From contig NC_030851.1 of the NCBI RefSeq assembly GCF_000208745.1, positions 14,992,137 to 15,056,136 of the forward strand: a stretch of 64,000 nucleotides of DNA. The letters run 5' to 3'. The DNA comes from Theobroma cacao. Lineage: Eukaryota; Streptophyta; Magnoliopsida; Malvales; Malvaceae. Shown one piece after another: positions 36,816 to 49,039 of this stretch. Position 1 is the first letter of the stretch; every line of letters starts with the position of its first letter. Made by a program: the position numbers and the translations under genes. The notes beneath the pieces are model-generated. The model ran no database searches. It was given only the letters and a program-made list of their open reading frames with translations, and was not told the DNA's origin.

Positions 36816-37737
36816 ATACCTTTGTTAATTAGACAAGTTTTTCATGTGTCAATAAACTAGACAAGAAAACCAAAAAGAAAAAGAAAATTTTTGCTTCTAT
36901 GCTATATTTTTATCCAATTTTTACAATTTTTGTTTGTAATTAGTATTCTCTTTTCTTATTGAATTTTATTTCTACGTTTAATGTGAAGCAAAATTTAGGT
37001 GAGTTTGCTGATTAACCAAGTAAGTGTAAGTATTTGTCAACCCTTACTTGATAGTTTACTTAAGTTTGTTATTGATAAAACCACTATATTAAGTGATTGG
37101 TTGTAATTATAAAGCTTTCTAAAATCCTTACTTTCCAATTATTTTGTGACTGTTTGTACTATTGTTATTTTAGCCTTTATACATGCTTACTGCTACTTAT
37201 TAAGTTTGGTATTTTTTTGTCATAAGATTTTGTAAAACAACTACTTCTCAATTATTTTGTTATTGTTCTTTCTATTGGTGCTTTGCCCTTAAATGTTGCT
37301 TATAGTTTTTTATTATTTATATGGATTAATGTATTGAATTAGTTTTTCTATTGGCTTAAAGCAACGACGTTTTGTATTGCCATTGATGCTCGAATTTTGG
37401 TTAGAAAAAAAATATTTCTCCCTGTTAAAGGAATGATTGATCGTCAAAGAAGATTTACAAGCTATAGTAGGACATGGATCATTTAGGAACCCCAAAGGGA
37501 TATATTTGATATGATTTATGAAATAAAGTCGTTCTTAGAACAAAGTTTCCAACTTTAAAGCCCACCAGAGAAAGAAAAAAATTTGTGCATATGAATAAGC
37601 TTTTTTTTAGAATGATAATAGGAAAAGTTCAAGATAGGAGAGAAAAGTAGAGATATATGTGGAAAGACAATGAGATGTAGAAAAGGATTCGAGAAGAAAA
37701 ATTAAAGTGCTAGATTCCCACTAGGAAAATAATTCCC
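36816..37737. other. AT-rich spacer between inverted LTRs
   Basis: Nothing coding is recognised, only short frames with many stops. It forms the left half of the 1.3-kb loop between LTR copies B and C. Confidence 0.35.
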
Positions 37738-37825
37738 AAAGTCTATAAATAAGAGAGAATAGTTTTATAAAAATTCACAACCAACCTCTAAAGCTTTTCC
37801 CTAAAATTTCTTTGAACAAGTAAGT
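37738..37825 (+). promoter_or_regulatory. candidate promoter and first leader exon of PMD gene
   Basis: TCTATAAATAAG at about 37742 is followed by a CT-rich leader and a splice-donor-like AACAAGTAAGTTT (GT at 37820-37821). A matching acceptor, GCTTGTAG, lies at 41761-41768, 21 bases before the PMD start codon. Pairing them is inference. Confidence 0.35.
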
Positions 37826-38854
37826 TTTATTTACAACAATTTTATTTGTTATGTTCTTGTTTCTATTCTTTTATGCTCTGGCACAACTTTCATAATGGTA
37901 GGAAAAGAAAAAAAAAATTATTACTACTTTTACTTCCCATGTCATAGCACAGCTTTCTCTTACAAGAGAGTGCTAATTTGTTACTTTTTTAACATAGAAA
38001 GGGTATTTATTTATTTTTATTTATCTTTGCTTGTAAATGATTACATTATTCAGCTACAATTACTAATATTCCAAAGGCTGGCTACAACATATCACACAAT
38101 GATATAATATCCAAGTTTATACTATAAACATATATATATATATTGTCACAGCCCAAATCCCGGCCCATGACCGACGCATGGGCTCAATGGGCATAGCCCA
38201 CTAAGCTTAAGCAAGCCTTTTTTTTTTAATCAAAGATGCAATCCCATTCATCATTCTCAATCGTCATCTCTAAAACTACATAATGCAATTCTCCATTATA
38301 AATATTTTAGTAAAGTTTTATAGCAATCCAATATTCACATTTGTATTATGCTAACATAGTATTACTCATTTACCACTTTACAGTGGCATCAGTAATAAAA
38401 TATACATATTTGATTTTTAACATCAATCTTAGTGGTTTTCATTACTTATACATGTACACAAGCATAAAACTCTTGACCGTCAGCGGAGTGACCGTGGTTA
38501 AAGGTACAGCTACTGAGATGTTATAGTACCTACCAAGAAGACGAGCGTACGTGGACACTTAATCTAGGTCCCAACTGCCTCCAAATCTGAAAACATGAAG
38601 TTTAAAAACGTGAGTATAAAACTCAGTGAGTGAACATAAGAAGGGAACAAGCAATCAATAGAAAGTATGTAGAAATCATGATGCACTTGTTTCAAAAACA
38701 ATGCAATTGATTTAGTTTCTTACTAAAAACCCCCAATTTCAAACTTTGATTAATAATCTCATAGTGTTGCAAAAACCCAAGATCAATCCATGAAGTTAAA
38801 TGGGTGAAAAATATGTCAAAATCAAGAAAGGTAGCAAGCATGGCAGCAAGTTTC

Positions 38855-39245
38855 TCGCTGCAGCAAAGTTCATTCCCGTTGTAGCGAGATTTAGGCAACC
38901 AAAACAGAAAGTTTCTCGTTGCAGCGAGAAATAATGTCAGTTTGCATATGTTTCAATTTTTCTAGCATATCTCCCGTTACAGAAGTCCAATTGACCTGAT
39001 TTTTATACCATTAGAAAGCTAAGAGGTAGGGATACAACTTTTATGTTTATCACTTTTCCCATTTCTGATGAGAAGGTGGTCAAAATCTTCATTAAAGTGA
39101 AAGCACTGCATCAGAACTCGAGAGTTTCTAGCTGCAATGAGATTTATTTTCGCTGCAACAAGAAACAGGGCTGGTTTATGCTCCCACCACTCAAGAGTTT
39201 CTTGCTGCAGCGAGAATGCATTCTTGCTGCAATGAGATTCGGGGC
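38855..39245. repeat. palindrome array in LTR copy C
   Basis: Seven or so words related to CTCGCTGCAGCGAG at about 38856, 38876, 38916, 39127, 39151, 39202 and 39222, several decayed at CpG or CHG positions. Confidence 0.6.
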
Positions 39246-39461
39246 AATTGACAAATAAGGGGTTTACACATGCCACAAAATCCATCCCTACCATATTGCA
39301 GATCAAAGTGAACACATTGACAATAATCAAGTTATCAACATTCAAAACAATCACATATTATAATCATAAACTTGCTATCACATATACATATATAAACATA
39401 TATCAACAAGTACACCACCCCACTTCATTCATCGTCATAGTCGGGTCATAATCACATCGGC

Positions 39462-39545
39462 TTATGCGCACTCTCTACTCGCACATAGCCGAGTCATCAT
39501 CATCATCGACTTATGCGCACTCCCTACTCACACATAGCCGGGTCA
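39462..39545. repeat. hairpin minisatellite in LTR copy C, two units
   Basis: Two units of the form GGCTTATGCGCACTC..TACTCGCACATAGCCG / GACTTATGCGCACTCCCTAC..CACATAGCCGG, matching copies A and B. Confidence 0.65.
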
Positions 39546-40100
39546 ATATTATCACACAATATTATTCATCAATGCTCAACATATATTCATATATATATAT
39601 ATACATACCAACATAATATAGGAGCACATGGATTCATCCTTTTGCACTATTCACATTTTAGCAACATCAAAACATTTATCAAGGGCTTGTTCCCAAGCAC
39701 CCATTTTTAGTGAAAAGTTGGATAAAATCATGCAAATAATTCATCTCAACACAATTCTATTTTCCAAAACAATTTTGAAATGCAAGTTCACTCACCGGTC
39801 TTGTTGATTCTTTAATCGATTCTAACTTCGATTATTGCTTCAAACGGACATGTGAGGCCTCGTTGGAACCTATCACACACACACAACATCACTACCAACC
39901 CAATTTGCATAAATACATTTCTAAAAGCTATTTCTTAAATCAAGTTCTACTTGTTATTCCTAACTAGCTTCCAATTACCTTTTGATTAGCTATCTATTCT
40001 CTCTACTCTAGTATCACTAGAAATAAATAAACAAACCTCAACAATAAAACAACTCACAACTCCAATTACTAGCCATTATCAACAACCTAAAATCAATCCT

Positions 40101-40721
40101 NNNNNNNNNNNNNNNNNNNNNNNNNNNNNNNNNNNNNNNNNNNNNNNNNNNNNNNNNNNNNNNNNNNNNNNNNNNNNNNNNNNNNNNNNNNNNNNNNNNN
40201 NNNNNNNNNNNNNNNNNNNNNNNNNNNNNNNNNNNNNNNNNNNNNNNNNNNNNNNNNNNNNNNNNNNNNNNNNNNNNNNNNNNNNNNNNNNNNNNNNNNN
40301 NNNNNNNNNNNNNNNNNNNNNNNNNNNNNNNNNNNNNNNNNNNNNNNNNNNNNNNNNNNNNNNNNNNNNNNNNNNNNNNNNNNNNNNNNNNNNNNNNNNN
40401 NNNNNNNNNNNNNNNNNNNNNNNNNNNNNNNNNNNNNNNNNNNNNNNNNNNNNNNNNNNNNNNNNNNNNNNNNNNNNNNNNNNNNNNNNNNNNNNNNNNN
40501 NNNNNNNNNNNNNNNNNNNNNNNNNNNNNNNNNNNNNNNNNNNNNNNNNNNNNNNNNNNNNNNNNNNNNNNNNNNNNNNNNNNNNNNNNNNNNNNNNNNN
40601 NNNNNNNNNNNNNNNNNNNNNNNNNNNNNNNNNNNNNNNNNNNNNNNNNNNNNNNNNNNNNNNNNNNNNNNNNNNNNNNNNNNNNNNNNNNNNNNNNNNN
40701 NNNNNNNNNNNNNNNNNNNNN
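40101..40721. other. assembly gap, 621 N
   Basis: A run of N inside LTR copy C. The matching interval of copy A (about 27035-27618) is near 580 bp, so the gap length is plausible and the missing part should contain the TATA box and leader of this LTR. Confidence 0.95.
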
Positions 40722-40962
40722 ATTCATTCCTTGGGCCTATTTAGACCTTAATAGCATAACAAAAAAACCCACTCATAAGAGCTCACCAAGAGAAATTATG
40801 AAATTACCCCAAGTTCGCATTATCGCATCTACTTCTAGTTATGTGCCTATGGAGATGAGATTTCACAAGTTCACTTCTGAATTACCCTTTTAACTGAGTA
40901 ATCAACCTCAATTGGCATCTGTAAACTTGATTAGCCACCGTATCAAATTACGAGGTACTACA

Positions 40963-41788
40963 TATATATATATATCAAAGAATACATAATTTTTTGTCCT
41001 AAAAGTAATCTAGAAGACATGGAAACTCTTATGCTTTGTGTAGAAACAAGGATTTCGAAGAGTAAACTTAGATTTGGTTTATCATTAGATTGTAGGAATA
41101 GGTATATATATTATATATAAATCACTTGTTAAGTCTCAAACCGCATGTCAATGTTCGACTTAGGAATGTAGATAAAGGAAAAGGTTATCACTTTAATGTT
41201 TTCTACATCATAAGAGTATAACTCTTTAATAATATTGTTCAATATTTTAAGAGATTTAAGCCATATGAAAAGTTAATATGGAAAATAGAAAAGGTAAAAG
41301 TTAGGACTCACAAGAAAGGAAGGAGAACATGGTTTTGGGACAAGTAATGATCCAAAGGAGAGATAGACAATTGACTCATGACAGATTTGTAAGGTTTTGA
41401 AGATAATAATGCATGCCTTTCCATTTGTTGTGTAAGCCTTTGAATAAATGAAAGTTTCAATAGTTTTGATTTCCTCATTTTTTTTAACGATGTTTTCCAT
41501 ATATAAGTATTAATATATATTAACGATTTTTCCTTTATTATTGCCACTAGCTTTTCTTAGAGTGTTTTTTTGTTTAGTGATTTATATATATATTCTTATT
41601 TGTCTATTTGGCATAAAGATAGGAATAACCAAACAAAAATGTGGCGAAGATAAGAACAAATAAATAAACATGGAATATTACTGTAACTTTGAAAGACGTA
41701 ATAGTGTATAGGTTGGACTGATAATGTATGAATACTTATTTGGTTGTCTTTATCATTTATGCTTGTAGAGATTTTGTTGCCTCATCTT
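40963..41788. other. AT-rich stretch, possible intron of the PMD gene
   Basis: No coding signal. It ends in a pyrimidine-poor but acceptor-like GCTTGTAG (41761-41768) just before the PMD start. Short frames here match nothing known. Confidence 0.3.
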
Positions 41789-42813
41789 ATGGCCAAGACT
41801 CGTTTTACCCTAAAAGTTCACTATGGTGAGCCTAATAGGGTTTCTTTGAGAAAGAAAATGAAGAATACTACCGTAACTTCTCTTTATAAGAGAATGAGAG
41901 TAAGGAGAACAGGTGAAGTACCTTCTATGCCAAAAAACTGGGATGATGGTGCCATCAAGGAAAGAGGAGAGGATAGCTTTTAGGAAGCAGAGTGTGTAAA
42001 ACAGGTAAATAGGCATCCATGGGCATCTACTAGCTATCATTGGGACCGTATTTGTAATAAAGCTACTTTAGATAAAAGGTGTTCTATCTTAAGAGTGTTA
42101 GTATTGAAGTTCATATTTGAACGTAGTGAAGTCCCATTTTTTGTCACAAAATTTGGATCCAACTCATTATGGGTCCAAGGTTGGGATATATGGGTAGAGA
42201 AAGTTTTGAAGAATTCCACCTATGTGACTATTCTTAGTAATGCTGGAGTCCTTGATGCTGTAAGAGTCACCATTAAACTCCATATTGGTAGGGAGACTAG
42301 AATTGAAGTATGACGCGTTATTCTTGCAAGGTGGAGTACCTTTTCACACATTATGATTACTGATTAGGGAGAGTCTACTTTTACTCTTGAAGACGTGCAA
42401 ACTTTTTTGGAACTTCCTTGTGCTAGTAGAGATGAGTTTCATTTCGACATACTTTTCAGGGAAGAAAGGAGTGTCAAGGAATTCTTTATCGACTTGTTTA
42501 AGAGCTAGGTTAAAGCTTCCAAAGTGGCACATTTTTCTAACTGGGTAGGGCTCTTCTATAAGAAGTTTAATATTAAAGGCCCAAGATCTTCCTATGTATC
42601 TAGATCACACTCATGAGTTAGTGTCTTTGTTAATCATGTGGTTGGCTTGATATTTCCTCTTAGGTTGTCTAGATGATGGGATCTCTTCATTAGTTACTCC
42701 TTATGCGATCAAAATTGCTTAAGGTATGAGTTTTCCTTTTGCTGCACTATACGTGGGATCTCTATATAAAAGGTTAGACTTGTATCACTCTAAATTGCTG
42801 AATAGTTGGCCAC
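41789..42813 (+). pseudogene. plant mobile domain (PMD, MAIN-like) pseudogene, 5' part
   Basis: From ATG at 41789 one frame can be followed for about 270 codons and is broken only by stops (41981, 42311, 42362, 42506, 42614). Recognisable PMD signs, in order, are GWDIWVEKVL, an IKLHIGRETRIEV block, WST plus a THTF-like region, the hallmark GEST-FTLEDVQTFLELP (about 42368-42420) and LYVGSLYKRLDLYHS (about 42740-42790). PMD proteins (MAIN/MAIL1 family) act with PP7-type phosphatases in genome stability and silencing. PMD frames also occur inside plant transposons, which is the likelier origin here. An LTR-like repeat interrupts it at about 42814 and the gene resumes at 47815. Confidence 0.66.
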
Positions 42814-43700
42814 TGTTGGTCGGATTATACACGCAAATGCACATGGCTATACAAGTAATATAAAGTAAGTTGAATATCGTTTCCTGTAGAGATTTATACT
42901 TATTCATACTTGTCATATCCCATTTTGTGATGAAACATGATCGATGCATGAACTTGGACAAGTATAGCCCGTTAGGCCCAAGCAAGCCTCTTTAACATAC
43001 ATTGTTAAATATTCATCAATGCAGAAGCATACATACACATCCATAGGCATACAATATCAACTCATGCAAACCATCATATGCAACATTACACATATATGGA
43101 GCATTTCAACATATTAGTGTAACTGCAAACATTTCATATATCATCAAAGTGCCACGTTCTCTATGCACCAAAATATTTACATGTCTCAACACCCTCGGTG
43201 TCCATATAGGCTCTTAAGCCACTTCATACATTTAACATAACATTTATAATGTAATATGCCCAAACATTAGGCTACATTATTTTAACATACTCGTAATCAA
43301 TAAACATGTTCATAGCCTGTAAACATAAACGAACTCGTCAGCAAAACTTGACCCAACTCACTAGGCATCAAGGGGCTGCTAACACCTACCGATGAGGAAT
43401 GAACAAATCACATCTCCATGACACTAGTTGCTAACAAGAAAGTACTATCAATGATTTGCAACAAAAATTGTGAGGAAAAATAATGTGTGAATCACAAAGC
43501 CCCGTGAGTGGATATGGAAAAGGGAAAAGCTAGGGGATATGAGTTTTTCATAACCATGTAATTACAAATACATATGATTCATAAATTCAACATCATTACG
43601 ATATTGATCATATGAAAACCACTTGTTTAAAAGATTAGAACTTGTTTATCCTTGAAAACCTTTTTAAAATCACTTGAAAATCCTTTTTTGTAACCATGTT

Positions 43701-43860
43701 ATCGATACATTCTAGAATGTATCGATATGTGCAAGGAATCTATTGATACCCTTAGTAATGTATTGATACATTTCACAAAAAATGCCTCATGTAGCATTCT
43801 GTTGAAAATATATCGATACATGCTTCATATGTATTGATACTTTCACTGCAAAGTCCAACT
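43701..43860. repeat. ATCGAT palindrome cluster 1 in LTR D
   Basis: Includes a perfect 26-bp palindrome at 43701-43726 (ATCGATACATTCT and its reverse complement) and further TATTGATAC / TATCGATAC words up to about 43840. Confidence 0.8.
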
Positions 43861-44344
43861 TTCTGAGCATTTTCTTGAATTCTAACTCATTCATAAGTCT
43901 TTCTAGCATTGAGGTATCATTCCTTAGGCTAAGGTTTTATTTAACCAAGCCGATATCACAACATTACAGTGTGAATGACATCAACAATACTCATTCAATC
44001 ATTTCTTTAACTCATTAATCTCATTCATCATAACATTCAACTATGAGTGGATTTGCCCCATTCCTACGAATAGTGGTTTAACCCCCATTATTTTAGGTTC
44101 CTAGCACGCTTTCGTGAATGGCACATCGGCCTCATTCACGATCTATCAAGTGGTTTCACTCCACCCAAGCATGTAGGGGACAAAGTTCTCACTATTGTCT
44201 AGTTCACCTCACGTGAACAATTATCATAGTTGTGTGAATAGCACTTCAGCCTCACCCGCGATCATCATAAGATTTCTTAAGCTTAGGATCATTCTTATCC
44301 TTAGCTTGCATTAAGAACATACAACATTTCCATAAATCATCATC

Positions 44345-44590
44345 ATACTTAGCCCATAGTGTATATGACTATCTCAACACTTACATCTCATGACATACTT
44401 TTCATAACCTCATAAATCACTCGCATACTTAGCCCATAGTTTATATGACTCTCTCAGCACATACATCTCATGGCATACATTTCATAGCCTCATAAATCAG
44501 TCACATGCTTAGCCCATAGTGTACATGATATGCTTAACACATACATCTCATGGAATACATGTTACAATCTAATAAATGGAACTCATGCAT
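44345..44590. repeat. 80-bp tandem repeat in LTR D, three units
   Basis: AGCCCATAGT starts units at 44351, 44431 and 44511, each with ATATGACT / CATACATCTCATGG and CCTCATAAATCA in the same order. Confidence 0.8.
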
Positions 44591-45544
44591 CCAACATTCT
44601 TATCATGCTACATTGCATCTAACATGTGCATAATAACATTCATACATTCACCATAGAAATATCTTATACCCACACAAGCCTGAGGTTGGAGTAATCGAGT
44701 GGACTATAAACATGAAAAGGCTTGTCCCCTCTTATTGAAAACTAGTACATAGTAGCATATTTACATACATAGTAGATTTGTAAACAATTTAAAAATCATT
44801 GTGTCACACATATCATAATCGTTATCAAATCTAGTCATTTAAACATTTTCTTGAAAACTTCATTAAAACCTTGTAGTTCAAATCCTTTAATAAATAATTT
44901 TGAAAAGAATTTTTCAACATGCTTAAACAACCATTTCCATAAAATCATGCTAACTTAACATATTCAAATGCATGAAAAGGTATATCCACTCACCTACTTG
45001 GAGAGTCGATTCTTAGTTTCAAGCACTCCGTTTCGACGATATCTGTGTAGTTTTCAAGTGTTCTTATCATACAACAATCATCACAATCATTTCTTAGAAT
45101 AAAAATCTCATAATAATCATTCTAGGTACTTTTGAAACTACTCGCTTTTAGCTAAACTAATTCTCTATCTAAAACCTATGCTTAGAAACCCATAAATCTT
45201 TCATCTTTACCTTAGGTGAGCTTAGATGCTTAGAAAAATCACAAAACCTTTAAACTTCAATCACCAACAAAAAATCTCAACAATAAAATCATATTTTCAG
45301 AAAGTAGAAATCAATATTTAAAGTTTCCAAAGCTTAAAACTGTCACTTTTTTCATAACAACTCAAAACCACATCATTTAATCATAAAAAAAATGAATATT
45401 TGAGTTAAAAATGAGTTGAAAGGGTTGAGTTGAGAGAAATAACATAGAAAAATGATTGAGGGTTGAAAACCATCAAAAAATGTGAGGTATTTATAATTTT
45501 CAGTGCGAAAATATAGTTCTGTCCCTTTTATTTTTCCAAAATCG

Positions 45545-45685
45545 ACGAAATGTATCGATACATTTAGGCCATGTATCGATACATTGCGTTCTGGAAAAAT
45601 TGTACCAATACATTATGAACATGTATTGATACATGACCATATGTATTGATACATCATAAACATATATTGATACATTTGAAACAGA
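45545..45685. repeat. ATCGAT palindrome cluster 2 in LTR D
   Basis: AAATGTATCGATACATTT (perfect 18-bp palindrome, 45548-45565), then ATGTATCGATACAT and four decayed TGTATTGATACAT-type words. This cluster lies upstream of the minus-strand TATA box. Confidence 0.8.
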
Positions 45686-48600
45686 ATGCAGTTTTTGAGA
45701 CAGATTACCTATAAAACCTGCCAAACTTATTTACATTATATACCATTTAAGTAAATGCCCTCACTTTTACTTCTTTCCTTTTTACTCTCCATTTAGTTAA
45801 GATATTTAATATAAATAAGCAAACAACCACCCACTTGGATTAAATAAAAATATCAAAAAAATCAAAATCCATAAAGATCAAAATCTAAATTTTAGTGTCA
45901 AGAACAAAATCGAAAAAGTTCGATCGAAATTAAATTTGCTGCTCCCATTTACTATAGTAAACGTATTTCAATAATTATGGAAGAATCATATTTGGTCATA
46001 AAAAATTCAAGGGAATCATCATCGCTATTTTTTATTTGCAAAAGATTATTCTATGAAAATCACATATTTTAATCCATTCTAAACTTAGATAATTTTTTGC
46101 TTCAAAAGTGACAAACAACCAAAAGTGTCAATGAATTCTTTTGAAGGTTAAAACTAAATTCAGTGTTCAAAATATGTAATCCATATACTCACCTAAGGAT
46201 TTCTTAACTTATCCTCTTACTCAAGGTGGGATTTCACATTATTGAGTACTAAACTTCTAAAAAAGAAATCTTATCCAAGCACTCAATTTCAAAGGATTAA
46301 TTAAATTAAAAATAACTAATTAAATAAATTATGAAGAACAAAATGTCAGTAAAAGAAATAGTTACTCAAAACCTAGGATTATAGTGTCTTTCAAAATTTT
46401 TTGTGATTTAAATCATGTCTTTAACTTAGATTAATGAAGTACATGACTAACCTAAATCCAAACTATATACACGTCATCTGTCAAGACCATGCACACATAC
46501 CTTTTCTAAATTAATCCCATATGTCAATGCAAAATAACTAGAAAAAGTTCATTAAGTTTGTGTTTTAATATGGTTGCCTAAGGTATTTAGGTATATGTCT
46601 TTCCTAAACATGAAACTATCACCTAACTCCGAAGTGAATCGAACAAAGGGTATACAAAACTATGGTCTATTCTAAACTCTCTTTGTCGAGTTCCATTTAA
46701 AGACTCACTACATTTCAACTGGTGATCAAGCAGTGAAAAATATTAAGTGCAGAATTGAATAAACCATGTGATTTCCATTAACACTAAGCAAGAAAATTTC
46801 AAATAATCAAACTACAAAATGAAATATCCCATAATCCTAGAAAACAAAATTAGTTCATCATTATATTTACAACAAACATAATTAAATCAGGAGAAAAGAT
46901 CATTGCTATAGCAAAATAACAAGAAAGAAATGAAAAGTCAAGAAAAATCAAATCCTCTGTCGATTCTAGATCCTCGATTCATTTGATTTCTTTTTGTTTC
47001 TCTCTTTGAAAACCCTTTTCTTTTCTCTCAAAAACTGTCGTTCATTGCTTCTTTGAACCTCTTCTCTCAATTGTTGAAAAAGACCTATTTATAGCCACCA
47101 ACAAACCCTAAACACTTATTTCTCGATTGGCTACACTTCATTAATCCATGCCAAAGAGTCACAGCCTTGCTCCAAGGGCATCACAGCATTCCTGACTTAA
47201 ATATTTTTTTTCTTGCCTTCCATTTGACACGGTGGTACTCCTATTTAGGCACTACAATGCTGAACTCTCAGGAAATTGTATGGGAATCTTGATGCATCCA
47301 TAAGCACTGCTGGCACTGCTCTTCCTAAAGTTGCCTTGGTGTAGACTACTGCAGTACTTCATCTTGCAAAGCAATTTTCTCCTACATTGAGGATGATTTG
47401 GGTGGAATGGTAAACATGAAAGTTATAGGCCTCCCTCTTAGCTTTCTTATGGTTTAAGAATCACATTGATTGGATCTTTGTAGCTCAAGGGATGACCGAA
47501 AAATTGCAACATATTAAGTGAAAGTCTACACTTGGTCTCCATTGCCTTATTCACCAACATTCAACTTTAAGCACATATGAACCTACAATATCAAAGACCA
47601 AATCAACATTGACTTAAATAGAGACTTTCAACATGTATTTGAGTTAAAATTAACAAAATTAAAGTACATCAACATGCTTTAAACTAATTAACCAAAAACC
47701 TAAAAACTATCTAACATTGACTCAAAACATGATGATGTAGCTATTTCATCATCTCAATATGTAGTTAAATAACTCCATATAATAGAGTTATTAGCTTATA
47801 TAGAGTTTTGACTTATGTGGATGTATCATTCATTTAGATGTGTTTGTGGGAGAAATTTCGTAGTTGTGCCCCCGTTTCTGACGTGTATCAGTTTTTTGTG
47901 TCTTCTTATACAAATAAGGCTTTGAGGGATACTAATAAAGTTTGGGTGTGGCATGACTAGACTTCCACAGACAACATTCTTAAGATGTTGGATTAAGCAT
48001 ATCAGTTTACTATAAGGCCTTATGTGAGATCAAACAATGGTGTTGGTGATCCAACTATTTATTAAGATAGGAGAGCATTTGAGACTAAAAAACTGAGCTT
48101 AGGCAAATTGAACTTCTTAATGTAGATTCATTCTTCTTAATTGCCTTCCATTATTGAAACGACTAGTTCAAATGCTGATAGAAATTCATTGTTTGTCAAA
48201 GGATACTCTTCTTATAGAGTGGCACGCCAATTTGGATATGATCAGCCAACTCCACCTAGACCACCTTTGCTCGTAAACTTCTCTTCTTGTACTTCTTTAT
48301 TTCTTATTAGTGTGCTCGATCATAATGTGGATAAGTTCAAAAACTACCATACCTTTGACAGAATAAGTGCTTACACTACTAGTTGGTATGCTTATTGGGG
48401 AAAGTATTTTCAAGAATGGACCTCATCTATTGTGATTAATTCTAAGGTGCAATTGCATGCTCATTCTATTAGTAGTAATGACGTGTTGTTTTTCTTGATT
48501 TGCTTTAAGAGTAACAAAACCTTTTGTCAAGTAAGCTTATTTTTTTATTCTCTTCATTTACCTTTTTCATTACATTTTCACCTTGATATTGAACTCCTCT

Positions 48601-48836
48601 TTTTTATTAAAGGAGAGTTAACTCCAGGTGCAGAAGTGGAGGGACAATATATCTTAGAGTTTAAGAGTGAAGAAGAATTATGTGACCACAAGAATGATTA
48701 TAAGTCCAGTGATGAGTCAATTGATGATAGGCTTCCCAAACATGAATGTTTGAGTTTGGGAGGAACAATGATGGTAATGGTATACAAGAAGGTTTGATAA
48801 ATATGATTGATTTTCTATATTCTACTATGCAAAATG

Positions 48837-48945
48837 TTGGTGGTGATGATGTGAATGCCACTACTAGAGTTGGTGGTGATGATGTGAATGCCATTACTGG
48901 AGTTAGTGATGATGATGAAAATGCCATTACTAAGGTTGATCAGAG
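48837..48945 (+). repeat. three in-frame repeats of GGDDVNAIT type
   Basis: Units of about 36-42 bp (GTTGGTGGTGATGATGTGAA) encode a short acidic repeat in the PMD frame. Confidence 0.7.
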
Positions 48946-49039
48946 TGTTCTTGGGATCGATTTTGGCTTTGGAATGCCTTAACATAACAATGCAAGTATC
49001 TTTTTTGAAGCAACCTTTGAAGTTACTCGAAGCATTCAG

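Larger units (their letters stand above)
38144..40962 (-). repeat. long solo LTR, copy C (Gypsy-like), minus orientation
   Basis: From TGTCACAGCCC to GAGGTACTACA, flanked by TATAT on both sides (38139-38143 and 40963-40967), a matching but low-complexity target duplication. It shares word order with copies A and B: CTGCAG palindromes (38855-39240), two hairpin units (39462-39542) and a CTCACCGG donor-like site (minus) near 39790. Part of it is an assembly gap. No coding sequence belongs to it. Confidence 0.68.
42911..45950 (-). repeat. long LTR D (Gypsy-like) inserted in repeat E
   Basis: Begins TGTCATATCCC and keeps the family words CCCGTTAGGCCCAAGCAAGCC seen at the start of copies A-C. On the minus strand, TATAAATA lies at 45488-45495 and a donor-like GTAGGTGAGTGG at 44986-44997. 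Instead of CTGCAG palindromes it carries ATCGAT palindromes in two clusters. Hairpin-like words (CGTGAATGG..CATTCACG, 44112-44140) and an 80-bp tandem repeat are also inside. The right end is uncertain. Confidence 0.55.
42814..47800 (-). repeat. LTR-like repeat E inserted in the PMD gene, itself split
   Basis: The plus strand begins TGTTGGTCGGATTATACACG. The right part (about 45950-47800) has, on the minus strand, GGCTATAAATAGG (47085-47097) followed by a leader and no coding frame. That fits an LTR of about 2 kb in minus orientation once repeat D (42911 to about 45950) is removed. I recognise the CACGCAAATGCACATGG..ATACAAGTAATATAAAG start as a widespread plant repeat but cannot name it. The right end is approximate. 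Confidence 0.45.

Noticed and set aside
40038..40727. Open frame of 229 codons on the minus strand
   Set aside because: Almost entirely N; an artefact of the assembly gap.
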